Positions 52,887-61,937 of a stretch of DNA of 62,356 bases are shown piece after piece (positions within the stretch are counted from its first letter, which is position 1; the number at the start of each line of letters is the position of its first letter). The notes beneath the pieces were generated by a model. The model was given only the letters and a program-made list of their open reading frames with translations. It did no database searches and had not been told where the DNA came from. A program made the position numbers and the translations under genes. This DNA is from an uncultured Pelagibacteraceae bacterium (lineage in GTDB: Bacteria; Pseudomonadota; Alphaproteobacteria; Pelagibacterales; Pelagibacteraceae). The stretch spans positions 92,501 to 154,856 of the forward strand of contig CACCNI010000001.1 in assembly GCA_902547215.1 (NCBI GenBank). The letters run 5' to 3'.

Positions 52887-53734
52887 TGGATTTAAAAAAA
52901 ATCTTACCTACAGACGGACCGCCAGTCGAAGAAGTTTTGAAATATGTTGAGAAGTACAAAAATGAAATAATAGTTATAAAGTATGGGGGCAATGTATTCA
53001 TTGATAGAAAAATTTTTGATAATTTTATTAAAGATTTAAGTGTACTTAGCAAGCTTGGTTTGCAAGTAGTTGTTGTGCACGGAGGAGGACCAAGAATAAA
53101 AAGAGAGTTGTCTAAACAAAATATTGAGTCTAAATTTATAAGAGGTCTTAGAGTTACTGATAAAAAAATTATAAATGTCGTTGAGACAGTGCTTATTGAA
53201 TTTAATGAGGATATTGTAAATTCCCTAGAAGAAATTGGGTCCAATGCAGCCTCACTGCATACAAAAAAAGACAATGTTATTGAAATTATTCCTGAACAAA
53301 AGGAACTTGGTTTTGTGGGAATTCCGAATAAAATTAATACAGAGACTATTTTTGAGAAATTAAAAAATAATATAATTCCTATTATTTCTCCCTTGGGATT
53401 AGGAGAAAATAAGCAGACCTATAATATTAATGGAGATCATGCGGCTGGGGCAGTAGCAAAATCTCTTAAATCAAGAAGACTGCTTTTAATGACAAATGTT
53501 GAGGGCGTTTTGAATAGAGAGAAAAAACTTATTTCCGAAATCAATTCTTCAAAAATAATCGAAATGATAGAGGACAAAACAATTACTGAGGGTATGATAC
53601 CAAAAATTAATACTTGTCTGGATGCTGTAAAAAATGATGTAACTGCAGTTGGTATAATTGACGGTCGTAAACCCCGTTCAGTTTTGTTCGAATTATTTTC
53701 CGACAAAGGATCAGGAACATTAATAAGAAAATGA
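52886..53734 (+). CDS. argB: acetylglutamate kinase
   Basis: A 282-aa kinase for the second step of arginine synthesis. VIKYGGNVF (about residue 32), VVVHGGGPRI, NINGDHAAGAVAKSL and EGMIPKINTCLDAV are typical. The ATG at 52886 overlaps the yidC stop (TAATG); an upstream start inside yidC is unnecessary. Confidence 0.95.
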   Translation: MDLKKILPTDGPPVEEVLKYVEKYKNEIIVIKYGGNVFIDRKIFDNFIKDLSVLSKLGLQVVVVHGGGPRIKRELSKQNIESKFIRGLRVTDKKIINVVETVLIEFNEDIVNSLEEIGSNAASLHTKKDNVIEIIPEQKELGFVGIPNKINTETIFEKLKNNIIPIISPLGLGENKQTYNINGDHAAGAVAKSLKSRRLLLMTNVEGVLNREKKLISEINSSKIIEMIEDKTITEGMIPKINTCLDAVKNDVTAVGIIDGRKPRSVLFELFSDKGSGTLIRK

Positions 53735-54423
53735 TAAGTTTGAAAGAAATGAAATACCTGCTTTTGGACCTTGACGGGGTTTGCTATGGTTCTCACAATG
53801 GTTATCCTTTAGAAAAAGTCTTTGGTCTTGTATCAAAAAGAATGACTCTTTTTATTCAGGAAAAACTTGGTTTAGATGAAAAAAAGGCAAAAGAACTTCA
53901 AACTAATTATTTTTACAAATACAATACCAGTCTTAACGGTCTAATGTTGCACCACAATGTTATTGGGGATGAGTTTCTTAAATTTGTACATGATATTGAC
54001 ATTTCATTTATGAAAGAAGACAAAATAATGAGAAATGAACTAGAGAATTTAGATATGGAAAAATTTATTTTTACAAATGGTAGCGCTGAGCATGCCCAAA
54101 ATATTTTAACACGATTAGGTATTTATGATCTTTTTGGAAAAGAAAAAGTGTTCGATATAAAAGATGCTGGATATGTTCCTAAACCAGAAGCCCAGACCTT
54201 TGATTTAATGGTCAAAAAATTTGGTATTAAACCAAAAGAAACAATTTATATTGAAGATATAGCTAAAAATTTAAGTATCGGCTTTGAAAGAGGCTGTACA
54301 ACTGTTTGGTTAATCAATGATGAACATTTTGGAAAAATTGACTCTGATAAAGATTATATTTCTCATAAAATTGAAAATCTATCTTTATTTCTTAAAGAAA
54401 TAAGGTTATTAAAAAGTAAATAA
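53731..54423 (+). CDS. HAD-family pyrimidine 5'-nucleotidase-like hydrolase
   Basis: A 230-aa HAD phosphatase of the SDT1/PPP1R-like 5'-nucleotidase group: motif I LLDLDGVCYG (DxD), motif II IFTNGS, Lys in YVPKPEAQTFDL, motif III YIEDIAKNL. In this position many Alphaproteobacteria have a related pyrimidine 5'-nucleotidase next to dapD. Starts by ATGA overlap with argB. The nucleotide substrate is not determined. Confidence 0.85.
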   Translation: MISLKEMKYLLLDLDGVCYGSHNGYPLEKVFGLVSKRMTLFIQEKLGLDEKKAKELQTNYFYKYNTSLNGLMLHHNVIGDEFLKFVHDIDISFMKEDKIMRNELENLDMEKFIFTNGSAEHAQNILTRLGIYDLFGKEKVFDIKDAGYVPKPEAQTFDLMVKKFGIKPKETIYIEDIAKNLSIGFERGCTTVWLINDEHFGKIDSDKDYISHKIENLSLFLKEIRLLKSK

Positions 54424-54426
54424 ATT

Positions 54427-55230
54427 ATGTCCTTAGAAAAAATAATTAATGACGCTTGGGAAAAAAAAGACCAAGTAAATCAAGATTCAGATCAGTCTTT
54501 AAAGGATGCAATAAACCAAGTAATTAAAGATTTAGATAGTGGTAAATCTCGAGTAGCAGAAAAAATTAATGGGGAATGGAAAACCCATCAATATCTTAAA
54601 AAGGCTATCATGCTTAGTTTTAGAATTTACCCGATGGATAATTTAAGCGGTCCTTATAGTAGCTGGTACGATAAAGCTCACTTATTAAAAGGTAAAACAG
54701 CTAATTGGACAAAGGAACAACATGAGGCTGCTGGATTTCGAATGACACCCAATAGTCCAGTAAGACCCGGATCTTTTATTGGAAAAAATGCCGTGCTTAT
54801 GCCTTGTTATGTAAACATAGGAGCATATATCGGCGCTGGAACAATGATGGATACTTTTAGTAGAGCTGGTAGCTGCTGTCAAATTGGAGAAAATTGTCAT
54901 ATATCGGCTGGATCAGGTATTGGTGGAGTTTTAGAACCTGCACAAGCACTTCCAACTATAATTGAAGATAATGTCTTTGTTGGAGCAATGTCAGAAGTTG
55001 TGGAGGGCGTTATAGTTGGAGAAGGCAGTGTTCTTTCAATGGGATGTTACATTGGTCAAAGTACAAAAATTGTAAACAGATCAAATGGCGAAATCACAAA
55101 AGGTCGTGTTCCACCTTATTCAGTTGTAGTGCCTGGTATTCATAAAGATCTTTATGCTGTTCATATAATAAAAACTGTTGACGCAAAGACGAGGTCAAAG
55201 ACATCAATTAACGATCTTTTAAGAGACTAA
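54427..55230 (+). CDS. dapD: tetrahydrodipicolinate N-succinyltransferase
   Basis: A 267-aa left-handed beta-helix acyltransferase in the succinylase branch of lysine/DAP synthesis. FRMTPNSPVRPGSFIG and the hexapeptide-repeat region (IGAYIGAGTMMDTFSRAGSC, GIGGVLEPAQALPTIIEDN, GCYIGQSTKI) are typical. With dapE next to it and lysC at 6660-7874 it indicates meso-DAP for peptidoglycan plus lysine. Confidence 0.96.
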   Translation: MSLEKIINDAWEKKDQVNQDSDQSLKDAINQVIKDLDSGKSRVAEKINGEWKTHQYLKKAIMLSFRIYPMDNLSGPYSSWYDKAHLLKGKTANWTKEQHEAAGFRMTPNSPVRPGSFIGKNAVLMPCYVNIGAYIGAGTMMDTFSRAGSCCQIGENCHISAGSGIGGVLEPAQALPTIIEDNVFVGAMSEVVEGVIVGEGSVLSMGCYIGQSTKIVNRSNGEITKGRVPPYSVVVPGIHKDLYAVHIIKTVDAKTRSKTSINDLLRD

Positions 55231-55232
55231 TT

Positions 55233-56390
55233 ATGCAAAAAATAAACGAATTACAATTAGCCAAAGAGCTAATGAAGTTCCCATCAATAACACCTAAAGA
55301 TGCTGGTGTTATGAGGTTTTTAGAAAAAAAACTAAAGAAAATTGGTTTCAAAACAAAAATTTTAGATTTTAAAGAAAAAAATTTTCAACCAGTAAAAAAT
55401 TTATATGCTAGGCTAGGAAGTAAAGGGCCAAATTTTTGTTTTGCAGGCCATTTAGATGTTGTTCCTCCTGGAAATTTAAAAGATTGGACGGTTAATCCTT
55501 TCAGACCCTCTATCAAAAAAGGTCATTTAATTGGCAGAGGTGCAAATGATATGAAAGGCTCAGTAGCTGCTTTTGTTTCTGCCGTAAGTATTTTTTTAAA
55601 TAATAATAAAAGTTTTAATGGTTCAATTAGTCTTTTAATAACAGGTGATGAAGAAGGAGATGCTATAAACGGTACAAAAAAAGTTGTAAATTATTTAAAA
55701 AAGAGGAAGGAAAAAATTAATTTTTGTTTAGTTGGTGAACCAACAAATCCAAATAAACTAGGAGAAATGATAAAAATTGGTCGAAGAGGAAGTTTAACTG
55801 GAAAAATAGAAATAATTGGTACACAAGGACATGTTGCATATCCTCATAGAGCAAATAATCCCTCAACGATAATTATTAAAATATTGAATCAACTTAAAAA
55901 TATAAAATTTGATAAAGGTACCAAAAATTTTCAGCCTACAAATTTAGAGATTACAAAAATTAATATTGATAATAACGCCGATAATGTAATTCCTAAGATT
56001 GCTAATGCAACTTTTAATATAAGATTTAATAACAAGCACTCATCAATTTCGATCAAAAAAAGAATTAATAAAATTTTAAGTAAAATGAACAAAAAAAACA
56101 AATCAAAATTTAAAATAGATTACAGAGTTTCTGGTGAAGCATTTTTAACAAAACAAAACGCAACAACAAATATGATACAGAACGTTGTAAAAAAAATTAC
56201 TAAAATTAAACCAAAACTTTCAACAACAGGAGGAACTTCTGATGCAAGATTTCTAAAAAATATATCTCCTTGTTTAGAATTTGGTCTTGTGGGAAAAACA
56301 ATGCACAAGATTGATGAAGCAGTATCATTAAAAGATCTTAAAAAATTGACCAAAATTTATGCTAATATTCTAGATAATTATTTTTCGTGA
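55233..56390 (+). CDS. dapE: succinyl-diaminopimelate desuccinylase
   Basis: A 385-aa M20-family di-zinc hydrolase. Zinc and catalytic sites: FAGHLDVVPPG (H and D), GRGANDMKGS (D), GDEEGDA (catalytic and metal Glu) and the C-terminal TMHKIDE (H). Two nt after dapD; its end overlaps the next gene's GTG start (GTGA). Confidence 0.95.
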   Translation: MQKINELQLAKELMKFPSITPKDAGVMRFLEKKLKKIGFKTKILDFKEKNFQPVKNLYARLGSKGPNFCFAGHLDVVPPGNLKDWTVNPFRPSIKKGHLIGRGANDMKGSVAAFVSAVSIFLNNNKSFNGSISLLITGDEEGDAINGTKKVVNYLKKRKEKINFCLVGEPTNPNKLGEMIKIGRRGSLTGKIEIIGTQGHVAYPHRANNPSTIIIKILNQLKNIKFDKGTKNFQPTNLEITKINIDNNADNVIPKIANATFNIRFNNKHSSISIKKRINKILSKMNKKNKSKFKIDYRVSGEAFLTKQNATTNMIQNVVKKITKIKPKLSTTGGTSDARFLKNISPCLEFGLVGKTMHKIDEAVSLKDLKKLTKIYANILDNYFS

Positions 56391-57310
56391 AAACAGCGAT
56401 AATATCTTCAAAAACGTCGGTAAATCATTTAACGGGTGATGGTCATCCTGAACAACCTAAAAGAGTTGCAGCGATAACTGAAAGACTTAAAAAAAATAAA
56501 AGTTTAATTTGGGATAAGCCAGCTTCTTTCGATCAAAATATATTAAAAAAAGTGCATGATGAAAATTATGTTGATATGGTTAAAAAAAGTTTTCCTTATC
56601 AGGGATTAAAATTTTTAGACGGGGACACTATAATTTCGCCTGGAAGTAAAGATGCAACAATAGATGCGGTAGGATCAGTAATTAAAGCAATAGACGGCGT
56701 TGAACAGAAAAAATTTAGAAATGCTTTTTGTGCAGTGAGACCTCCTGGTCACCATGCAGAAAAAAATAAAGCGATGGGTTTTTGTATATATAATAATTGC
56801 GCTGTTGCCGCTTATTACCTCATGGAAAAGTATAAATATAAAAAAATTGCAATTTTCGATCCTGATGTCCACCATGGAAACGGAACCCAAGATATTTTTT
56901 TCAATAATAAAAATGTTTTATACTTATCTACACATCAATATCCATTTTATCCAGGCACTGGAAGCGAAAGAGAAAAAGGTAAGCATAATAATATTTTCAA
57001 TGTACCTCTTCCTGCTGGGACTACATCAGAGATATATATGAATGCTTTGGATAGAGTTTTAGATAAACTAGTTGAATTTAAACCTGAATTTTTGATTCTA
57101 AGTATGGGTTTTGATGCAAATATTGCTGATCCTCTGGCACAGTTTGAATTAAAATCTGAAGATTTTTATGAGATTACAAAAAGAACTCTTAAAGCAACAA
57201 ATCAATTCACTAATGGAAAAGTTATATCAGTGTTAGAAGGAGGGTACGACCTTAATGCCCTTGCAGATAGTGCATTTAATCATGTAAATGCTCTCGTAGA
57301 AAATAATTAA
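56387..57310 (+). CDS. histone-deacetylase-superfamily hydrolase
   Basis: A 307-aa protein of the arginase/deacetylase fold, HDAC (class II/AcuC-like) type. Active site residues are complete: RPPGHHAEKNKAMGFC (His dyad), FDPDVHHGNGTQDIF (zinc Asp and His) and GFDAN (second Asp), plus LEGGYDL. Bacterial members remove acyl groups from polyamines, acetoin-pathway enzymes or protein lysines. GTG start overlapping dapE; TAATG overlap with the SET gene next. The substrate is not known. Confidence 0.92.
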   Translation: MKTAIISSKTSVNHLTGDGHPEQPKRVAAITERLKKNKSLIWDKPASFDQNILKKVHDENYVDMVKKSFPYQGLKFLDGDTIISPGSKDATIDAVGSVIKAIDGVEQKKFRNAFCAVRPPGHHAEKNKAMGFCIYNNCAVAAYYLMEKYKYKKIAIFDPDVHHGNGTQDIFFNNKNVLYLSTHQYPFYPGTGSEREKGKHNNIFNVPLPAGTTSEIYMNALDRVLDKLVEFKPEFLILSMGFDANIADPLAQFELKSEDFYEITKRTLKATNQFTNGKVISVLEGGYDLNALADSAFNHVNALVENN

Positions 57311-57792
57311 TGAAACTATATAAGATCAAAAAGTCTAAAATAGACAACAAGCGAGGTTTATATGCAATAAAAGATATTAAAGAAGGAACAAAAATAATTA
57401 ATTATATTGGAAAAATCATTACTAACAGAGAAGTCGAGGAGTCAGCAAAATTTGACAATAATAAACCTATCTATTTATTCACACTTAATAATAAATATAC
57501 CCTAGACGGAGACTTTCATTGGAATATCGCAGGTTTGATTAATCATTCATGTAATAATAATTGTGACTATGAGGGAAAAGGTTTAAAGGTTTGGGTATCA
57601 GCAATAAGAGATATAAAAAAAGGAGAAGAGCTTACTTGTGACTATGGTTTTGGATTTGATAAAGACTACAAACAGTTCCCATGTAAATGTGGTGCGAAAA
57701 ACTGTTGTGGATATATTGTAAGATCAGGTTCAAGGTTTAGAATAAACAAAAAATTTGCTATCAGTAAAAAAAAAACTAATAAATCACTTTAG
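57310..57792 (+). CDS. SET-domain protein-lysine methyltransferase
   Basis: A 160-aa bacterial SET protein. The core holds GLYAIKDIKEGTKIINYIG (N-SET), NHSCNNNCDY (pseudoknot NHSCxxN motif) and GEELTCDYGF (catalytic Tyr), and ends with a post-SET cysteine motif CKCGAKNCCG that binds zinc with the NHSC Cys. SAM-dependent Lys methylation of a protein is the expected reaction; the target is unknown. It overlaps the deacetylase-like gene by 1 nt and converges on truA (17-nt overlap). Confidence 0.9.
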   Translation: MKLYKIKKSKIDNKRGLYAIKDIKEGTKIINYIGKIITNREVEESAKFDNNKPIYLFTLNNKYTLDGDFHWNIAGLINHSCNNNCDYEGKGLKVWVSAIRDIKKGEELTCDYGFGFDKDYKQFPCKCGAKNCCGYIVRSGSRFRINKKFAISKKKTNKSL

Positions 57793-58516
57793 TTAAATAT
57801 AGTCCCTCTGCTGGAGCAGGAGGTGCACAATTAATTCTTTTTTTTGATTTGATTATTTTGTCAAATTTTCGAATGCTCCACTTGTTCTCACCAACATACT
57901 TCAAGCAACCGACCATGGATCTTACTTGATTTTGAAGAAATGACTGAGCTTTTATCTCAATCTCAATAACATTCTTTTTAGTTAAAAATTTTATTGATTT
58001 TATTGTTCTTACTGGAGTTTTTGCTGAACAGCTTGATGATCTAAATGTTGAAAAATCTTTTGTTCCAATTAATTTTTTTGCTCCTTTTTTCATCATTTCT
58101 AGATCAAGTTTTTTTATTATGTGCCAACACCTTTTATTTTTTAACACTGAACCAGATTTACGATTTAAAATAACATACTTATATATTCTCGCTTTTGCAG
58201 AATATCGAGCGTGAAAAGTGAGTTTCCTTTTTTTTAGGTCTAAAATACTAATGCCATATCTGGATAAAAAATGATTAACTGATTTTAAAAATTTATAACT
58301 ATCTTTAATTTTTGTATTTGTGTCAAAATGAGCTGATTGTTCTAAAGCATGTACTCCAGTGTCTGTTCTGCCTGATCCTATTATGTTTATCTTTTCTTTA
58401 AAAATTTTAGAAATAACATTTTGAATTCTACCTTGAATTGTTTTACCTTTTCTCTGTACCTGCCATCCATTATAATTAGTACCAACATATTCAATAAGAA
58501 TTTGATATCTATTCAT
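57776..58516 (-). CDS. truA: tRNA pseudouridine(38-40) synthase
   Basis: A 246-aa TruA: YVGTNYNGWQVQ start, catalytic Asp in GSGRTDTGVHALEQ (about residue 50), KRCWHIIKK and SFLQNQVRSMVGCL. It modifies the anticodon arm of many tRNAs. Overlaps fmt by 8 nt in the def-fmt-truA operon. Confidence 0.96.
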   Translation of the reverse strand: MNRYQILIEYVGTNYNGWQVQRKGKTIQGRIQNVISKIFKEKINIIGSGRTDTGVHALEQSAHFDTNTKIKDSYKFLKSVNHFLSRYGISILDLKKRKLTFHARYSAKARIYKYVILNRKSGSVLKNKRCWHIIKKLDLEMMKKGAKKLIGTKDFSTFRSSSCSAKTPVRTIKSIKFLTKKNVIEIEIKAQSFLQNQVRSMVGCLKYVGENKWSIRKFDKIIKSKKRINCAPPAPAEGLYLTKVIY

Positions 58517-59438
58517 TAAGGATGCAGCCTTTGCTTATTTTTGAACCATTTAAAAATTCGTTTATTTCTTGAATTTTTTTTCCCTCTTTTTGAATTTCAA
58601 TAACCTTTATGCTTTCATTATTTGAGCATGCTATCTCAAGTTTGTCATTAAGAACTTTACCGGAGGGTCCTGTTCCATTTCCAATTTCAGCTTTTAATAT
58701 TTTATATCTATCCCCTTTAAATATAAAATACGCTCCTGGATTAGGGTGCAAACCATTTATTTTTCCAATGATTTTCTTGGCACTATCGTTCCAAAAAATC
58801 TTCCCCTCTGCTTTATTAATTTTTTCAGCATATGTTGCCTTGGAATGGTCTTGATCTTTAAAATTCGCTTTACCACTTATAATACTATCTATGTTTTCAA
58901 TAATTTTTAAGGCTGCTAGTTGAGATAATTTTTCTTGGAGCTCAGTTGCATTTAAATCTAAGTCAATTTTAATTTTATAAGTTTCAAGAACAGGACCAGC
59001 ATCTAAATGTTCATTAATTTTCATAAAACTAATTCCTGTTTCAGTATCCTGGGACATAATTGCTCTCTGTATTGGTGCAGCGCCCCTAAATTTGGGCAAG
59101 ATGGATGCATGAATATTTAAAAAACCATTTTTGGAAAGATCCAAAAATTCCTTTGGTATAATTTGACCATATGAAATTACTACAACAATTGTGGGTTTGA
59201 TTTTTTTTATAAAGTTGTGCTCATCAATATTATTTTTAAGACTATTTGGAGTTCTAATTGGTAAGCCAAGTAATTCAGATTTAACATGAATTGGGGTTTT
59301 TTGAATTCTCATTCCCCTATTAGATTTTTTTGGCGGTTGTGTGTAAACAGCAGAAATATTGAGTTTACTCTCACTAATCTTTTCAAGAATAGGTACAGCA
59401 AATTTTGAAGTACCCATAAAAATAATATTATCTGACAT
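58509..59438 (-). CDS. fmt: methionyl-tRNA formyltransferase
   Basis: A 309-aa enzyme that formylates initiator Met-tRNA. Catalytic stretch NIHASILPKFRGAAPIQRAI (Asn, His) with the Asp in HLDAGPVL, and a C-terminal OB-like domain with GLHPNPGAYF. It directly follows def (0-nt gap), giving coupled addition and removal of the formyl group. Confidence 0.96.
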   Translation of the reverse strand: MSDNIIFMGTSKFAVPILEKISESKLNISAVYTQPPKKSNRGMRIQKTPIHVKSELLGLPIRTPNSLKNNIDEHNFIKKIKPTIVVVISYGQIIPKEFLDLSKNGFLNIHASILPKFRGAAPIQRAIMSQDTETGISFMKINEHLDAGPVLETYKIKIDLDLNATELQEKLSQLAALKIIENIDSIISGKANFKDQDHSKATYAEKINKAEGKIFWNDSAKKIIGKINGLHPNPGAYFIFKGDRYKILKAEIGNGTGPSGKVLNDKLEIACSNNESIKVIEIQKEGKKIQEINEFLNGSKISKGCILNE

Positions 59439-59963
59439 TTACACAATAACTCTACTAGATGTATTTTTGTTTTTAGATAATTTTTTTATTAGAATATCTT
59501 TTTTAAGCTTTGACAAAAAATCAATGATCAACTTACCATCTAAGTGATTAATTTCATGTTGGACGCATGTAGATAGTAAACCATCACATTCCATATTTTT
59601 TTTATTTCCTGAGATATCTACATATTCAACAATACAGGTCTTTGGTCTTTCAATTTCTATAAATGTTTCAGGTATTGATAAACAACCTTCTTCATATATC
59701 GATCTATCTTTACCAAATGATTTTATGACTGGATTTATTAAACAAAAAGGTTTTTTTTCCTCATCTTTCTTTGAAACATCAATTACAATCATTCTTCTTA
59801 AAACACCAACCTGAACAGCAGCAAGACCTATGCCATTACTTTTGTACATTGTTTCAAACAAATCATCTGCTAGCTGTTTTTCTTTTTTGGTTAATTTTTC
59901 AATCTTTTCAGATTTTTTTTTAAGTATTTCATCTGGAACCAGTATGATTTTTCTTTTTGTCAT
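59439..59963 (-). CDS. def: peptide deformylase
   Basis: A 174-aa metallohydrolase that removes N-formyl groups from new proteins. The three motifs are intact: GIGLAAVQVG, EEGCLSIPE (metal Cys) and CVQHEINHLDGKL (HExxH). Begins 8 nt after the large secreted-protein gene on the same strand. Confidence 0.97.
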   Translation of the reverse strand: MTKRKIILVPDEILKKKSEKIEKLTKKEKQLADDLFETMYKSNGIGLAAVQVGVLRRMIVIDVSKKDEEKKPFCLINPVIKSFGKDRSIYEEGCLSIPETFIEIERPKTCIVEYVDISGNKKNMECDGLLSTCVQHEINHLDGKLIIDFLSKLKKDILIKKLSKNKNTSSRVIV

Positions 59964-59971
59964 AACAAAAA

Positions 59972-61705
59972 TTATACTCTAACTGGTAAGATTGCAGAAA
60001 GGATTTCATTTCTTATTAGATCGATGTCCATTTGGTTTAGAGCATTTACCAGGAAATAAAGGGTTTCTGAACCAAGATTTTTAAGTTCATCTTCACCAAT
60101 TATTTCTATAATCCTTAACATTGCTAAACCAATTTCTCCGTCATTAATTAAAACTTGTATATCTATAGGCATAGTATTTTCTTTAACTGCATAAAGATCA
60201 CTGTAATCTTCATTAATTTCAATACCATCAAATTTTAAAGACTCTATAACAATTACATCTTTAGTTATTAAATAATTTTTTTTACTTTTTTTAATTTTTT
60301 TCAAAAAATTGTTTAAATCTTTTTCTGTTTTTTTCTTAGAAGGTTTTTCTTGTATAAAATAATTAATAATTTTTGATTGATGCAAAATTTTATTGTTGTA
60401 TTTTATTTTTTTGTTTGGATTTTCTACTTTAGAATTCAAAACATAAAAGTCTGTTAAATCTGAACTTAATTCACTTTCTTTAAATCTCTCCAAAATAAAC
60501 CTTAATTCATCTTTAAAGGCATCTTCTATACCATCATTAGTAAAGGATGTTTTTAAATCTTTAGAAAGTTTTGTTACCTTGTTAGGGTCATCATTCAATA
60601 AAATACCTTGATACATCAGGGCTCTAGCTTTTATGTTTGATAAATCCTCTTTTTCTCTCTCAATATTGAGAAGTTGGTCAACGGAAAATTGAAATTTCTT
60701 GTAAATATTAAGTAAATCTTTCTCATTATAGTTTCTCTCATGCGTAGCTTTTTCTAGTAATGAGATTTTTTCTTCATCAGCAGTATCGATATCACTAGTA
60801 CTGTCTAATAAGTTGTTAGATCTTAAATAAGTCCAAAATAGCTTTGAGGTTTTTTTTGTAGGTACATATTTAAAATTTTTAATTGTATTGAAAGAAAGAT
60901 GTAAATTTAAAAGATTTTTATCTGACGAAGTATTATCATCTTTTAAAAGTCCCATTAATGAATTAAATTTTTTCTCAAAAAAAGGATCTGAATAACCAGA
61001 CTCCTTCTCTAAATCAAAACGGATCATGGCAAGATCATTTTGTTTACTATGTATCAAGCAATATATCGAAAAGTTTTTCAGATAATAATCATTAAAATTT
61101 TGATTTATTCTTTTAAATAAACTACATGCCTCTTTAATTTCTGCTTTAGATAAATATTCATTTACAACAAATTTAATTAAATTTTCATTTGATATTATAT
61201 CTAGATTTTTAGTTACATACTCAATTATTAAATCAAGGTCTCCATTTTTAATTAACCATTCTGCTTTTAAATCGAAAAATTTTTTTTTATCCAAATTGTC
61301 TTTCGGTGGAAAGGTGTTGGTAAGAAGAATTTTTTTGTAGATATCGCTAGCATCGTTAGAAAGGTTCATAGAATTAATTTTCTTTTTAAGATTATATATT
61401 TTTTTTCCATCTGATTTTGACCACATATCTAATTCGAATCCATATTTTCCGGGGTCATATATCCCAACAACTAAATCATTTTTGTCAGCGAAAATTTCCT
61501 CTGAGACCTTAATGTCATCTGTAATGCCAGCATTAATCTTAATTTTCTTATTTTCTATTTCAGTTGATGAATTATCAATTGTTATATTTTCTTCGCTGCT
61601 TTTTTCTTCTTTCTCAAGACTCCAAATGTCCGTAGGCTCATTACTTAAAGCAATTTTAGTAAAAGATATTAAAATTAAAAAAATTATAAAAAAATTATTT
61701 AACAA
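59972..61705 (-). CDS. secreted alpha-helical protein of unknown function
   Basis: A 577-aa protein with an N-terminal hydrophobic signal (FFIIFLILISFTKIALS) followed by an acidic, Ser/Glu-rich stretch and a long region of helical repeats rich in Asn, Lys, Asp. The C-terminus (INDGEIGLAMLRIIEIIGED ... LSAILPVRV) resembles alphaproteobacterial secreted proteins that end in a similar helical block near aroK. The start is TTG at 61703-61705, inside the 61-aa ORF's 3' end. It probably sits in the periplasm or envelope. No catalytic motif was seen. Confidence 0.7.
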   Translation of the reverse strand: MLNNFFIIFLILISFTKIALSNEPTDIWSLEKEEKSSEENITIDNSSTEIENKKIKINAGITDDIKVSEEIFADKNDLVVGIYDPGKYGFELDMWSKSDGKKIYNLKKKINSMNLSNDASDIYKKILLTNTFPPKDNLDKKKFFDLKAEWLIKNGDLDLIIEYVTKNLDIISNENLIKFVVNEYLSKAEIKEACSLFKRINQNFNDYYLKNFSIYCLIHSKQNDLAMIRFDLEKESGYSDPFFEKKFNSLMGLLKDDNTSSDKNLLNLHLSFNTIKNFKYVPTKKTSKLFWTYLRSNNLLDSTSDIDTADEEKISLLEKATHERNYNEKDLLNIYKKFQFSVDQLLNIEREKEDLSNIKARALMYQGILLNDDPNKVTKLSKDLKTSFTNDGIEDAFKDELRFILERFKESELSSDLTDFYVLNSKVENPNKKIKYNNKILHQSKIINYFIQEKPSKKKTEKDLNNFLKKIKKSKKNYLITKDVIVIESLKFDGIEINEDYSDLYAVKENTMPIDIQVLINDGEIGLAMLRIIEIIGEDELKNLGSETLYFLVNALNQMDIDLIRNEILSAILPVRV

Positions 61706-61880
61706 TTTTCAAGTTTTCTTGTGGGATTTTTTTTTCAATTAGTTGATTTGGTGAAGGGAAATTTATTTTACTAACTAATACTAAAATTCCAAGTAGGATC
61801 ACCAAAACCACAACTACTTTAATTATGATTTTTAGTGGATTTATAGAGCTGCCAATACTTGTCTTTTTATAAAATTGCAT
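61695..61880 (-). CDS. 61-aa single-pass membrane protein
   Basis: A small protein with a basic N-terminus and one strong membrane helix (IIIKVVVVLVILLGILVLVS, about residues 20-39), then a short periplasmic tail. It overlaps the secreted-protein gene by 11 nt, so the two are translationally coupled, and is divergent from aroK. Likely works with the secreted protein in the envelope, which is inference. Confidence 0.65.
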   Translation of the reverse strand: MQFYKKTSIGSSINPLKIIIKVVVVLVILLGILVLVSKINFPSPNQLIEKKIPQENLKIVK

Positions 61881-61937
61881 ATACTTTTTATTAAATTCAA
61901 ATTAAGACATATTTGTGTTTTTTCAACTTAGAAAATT

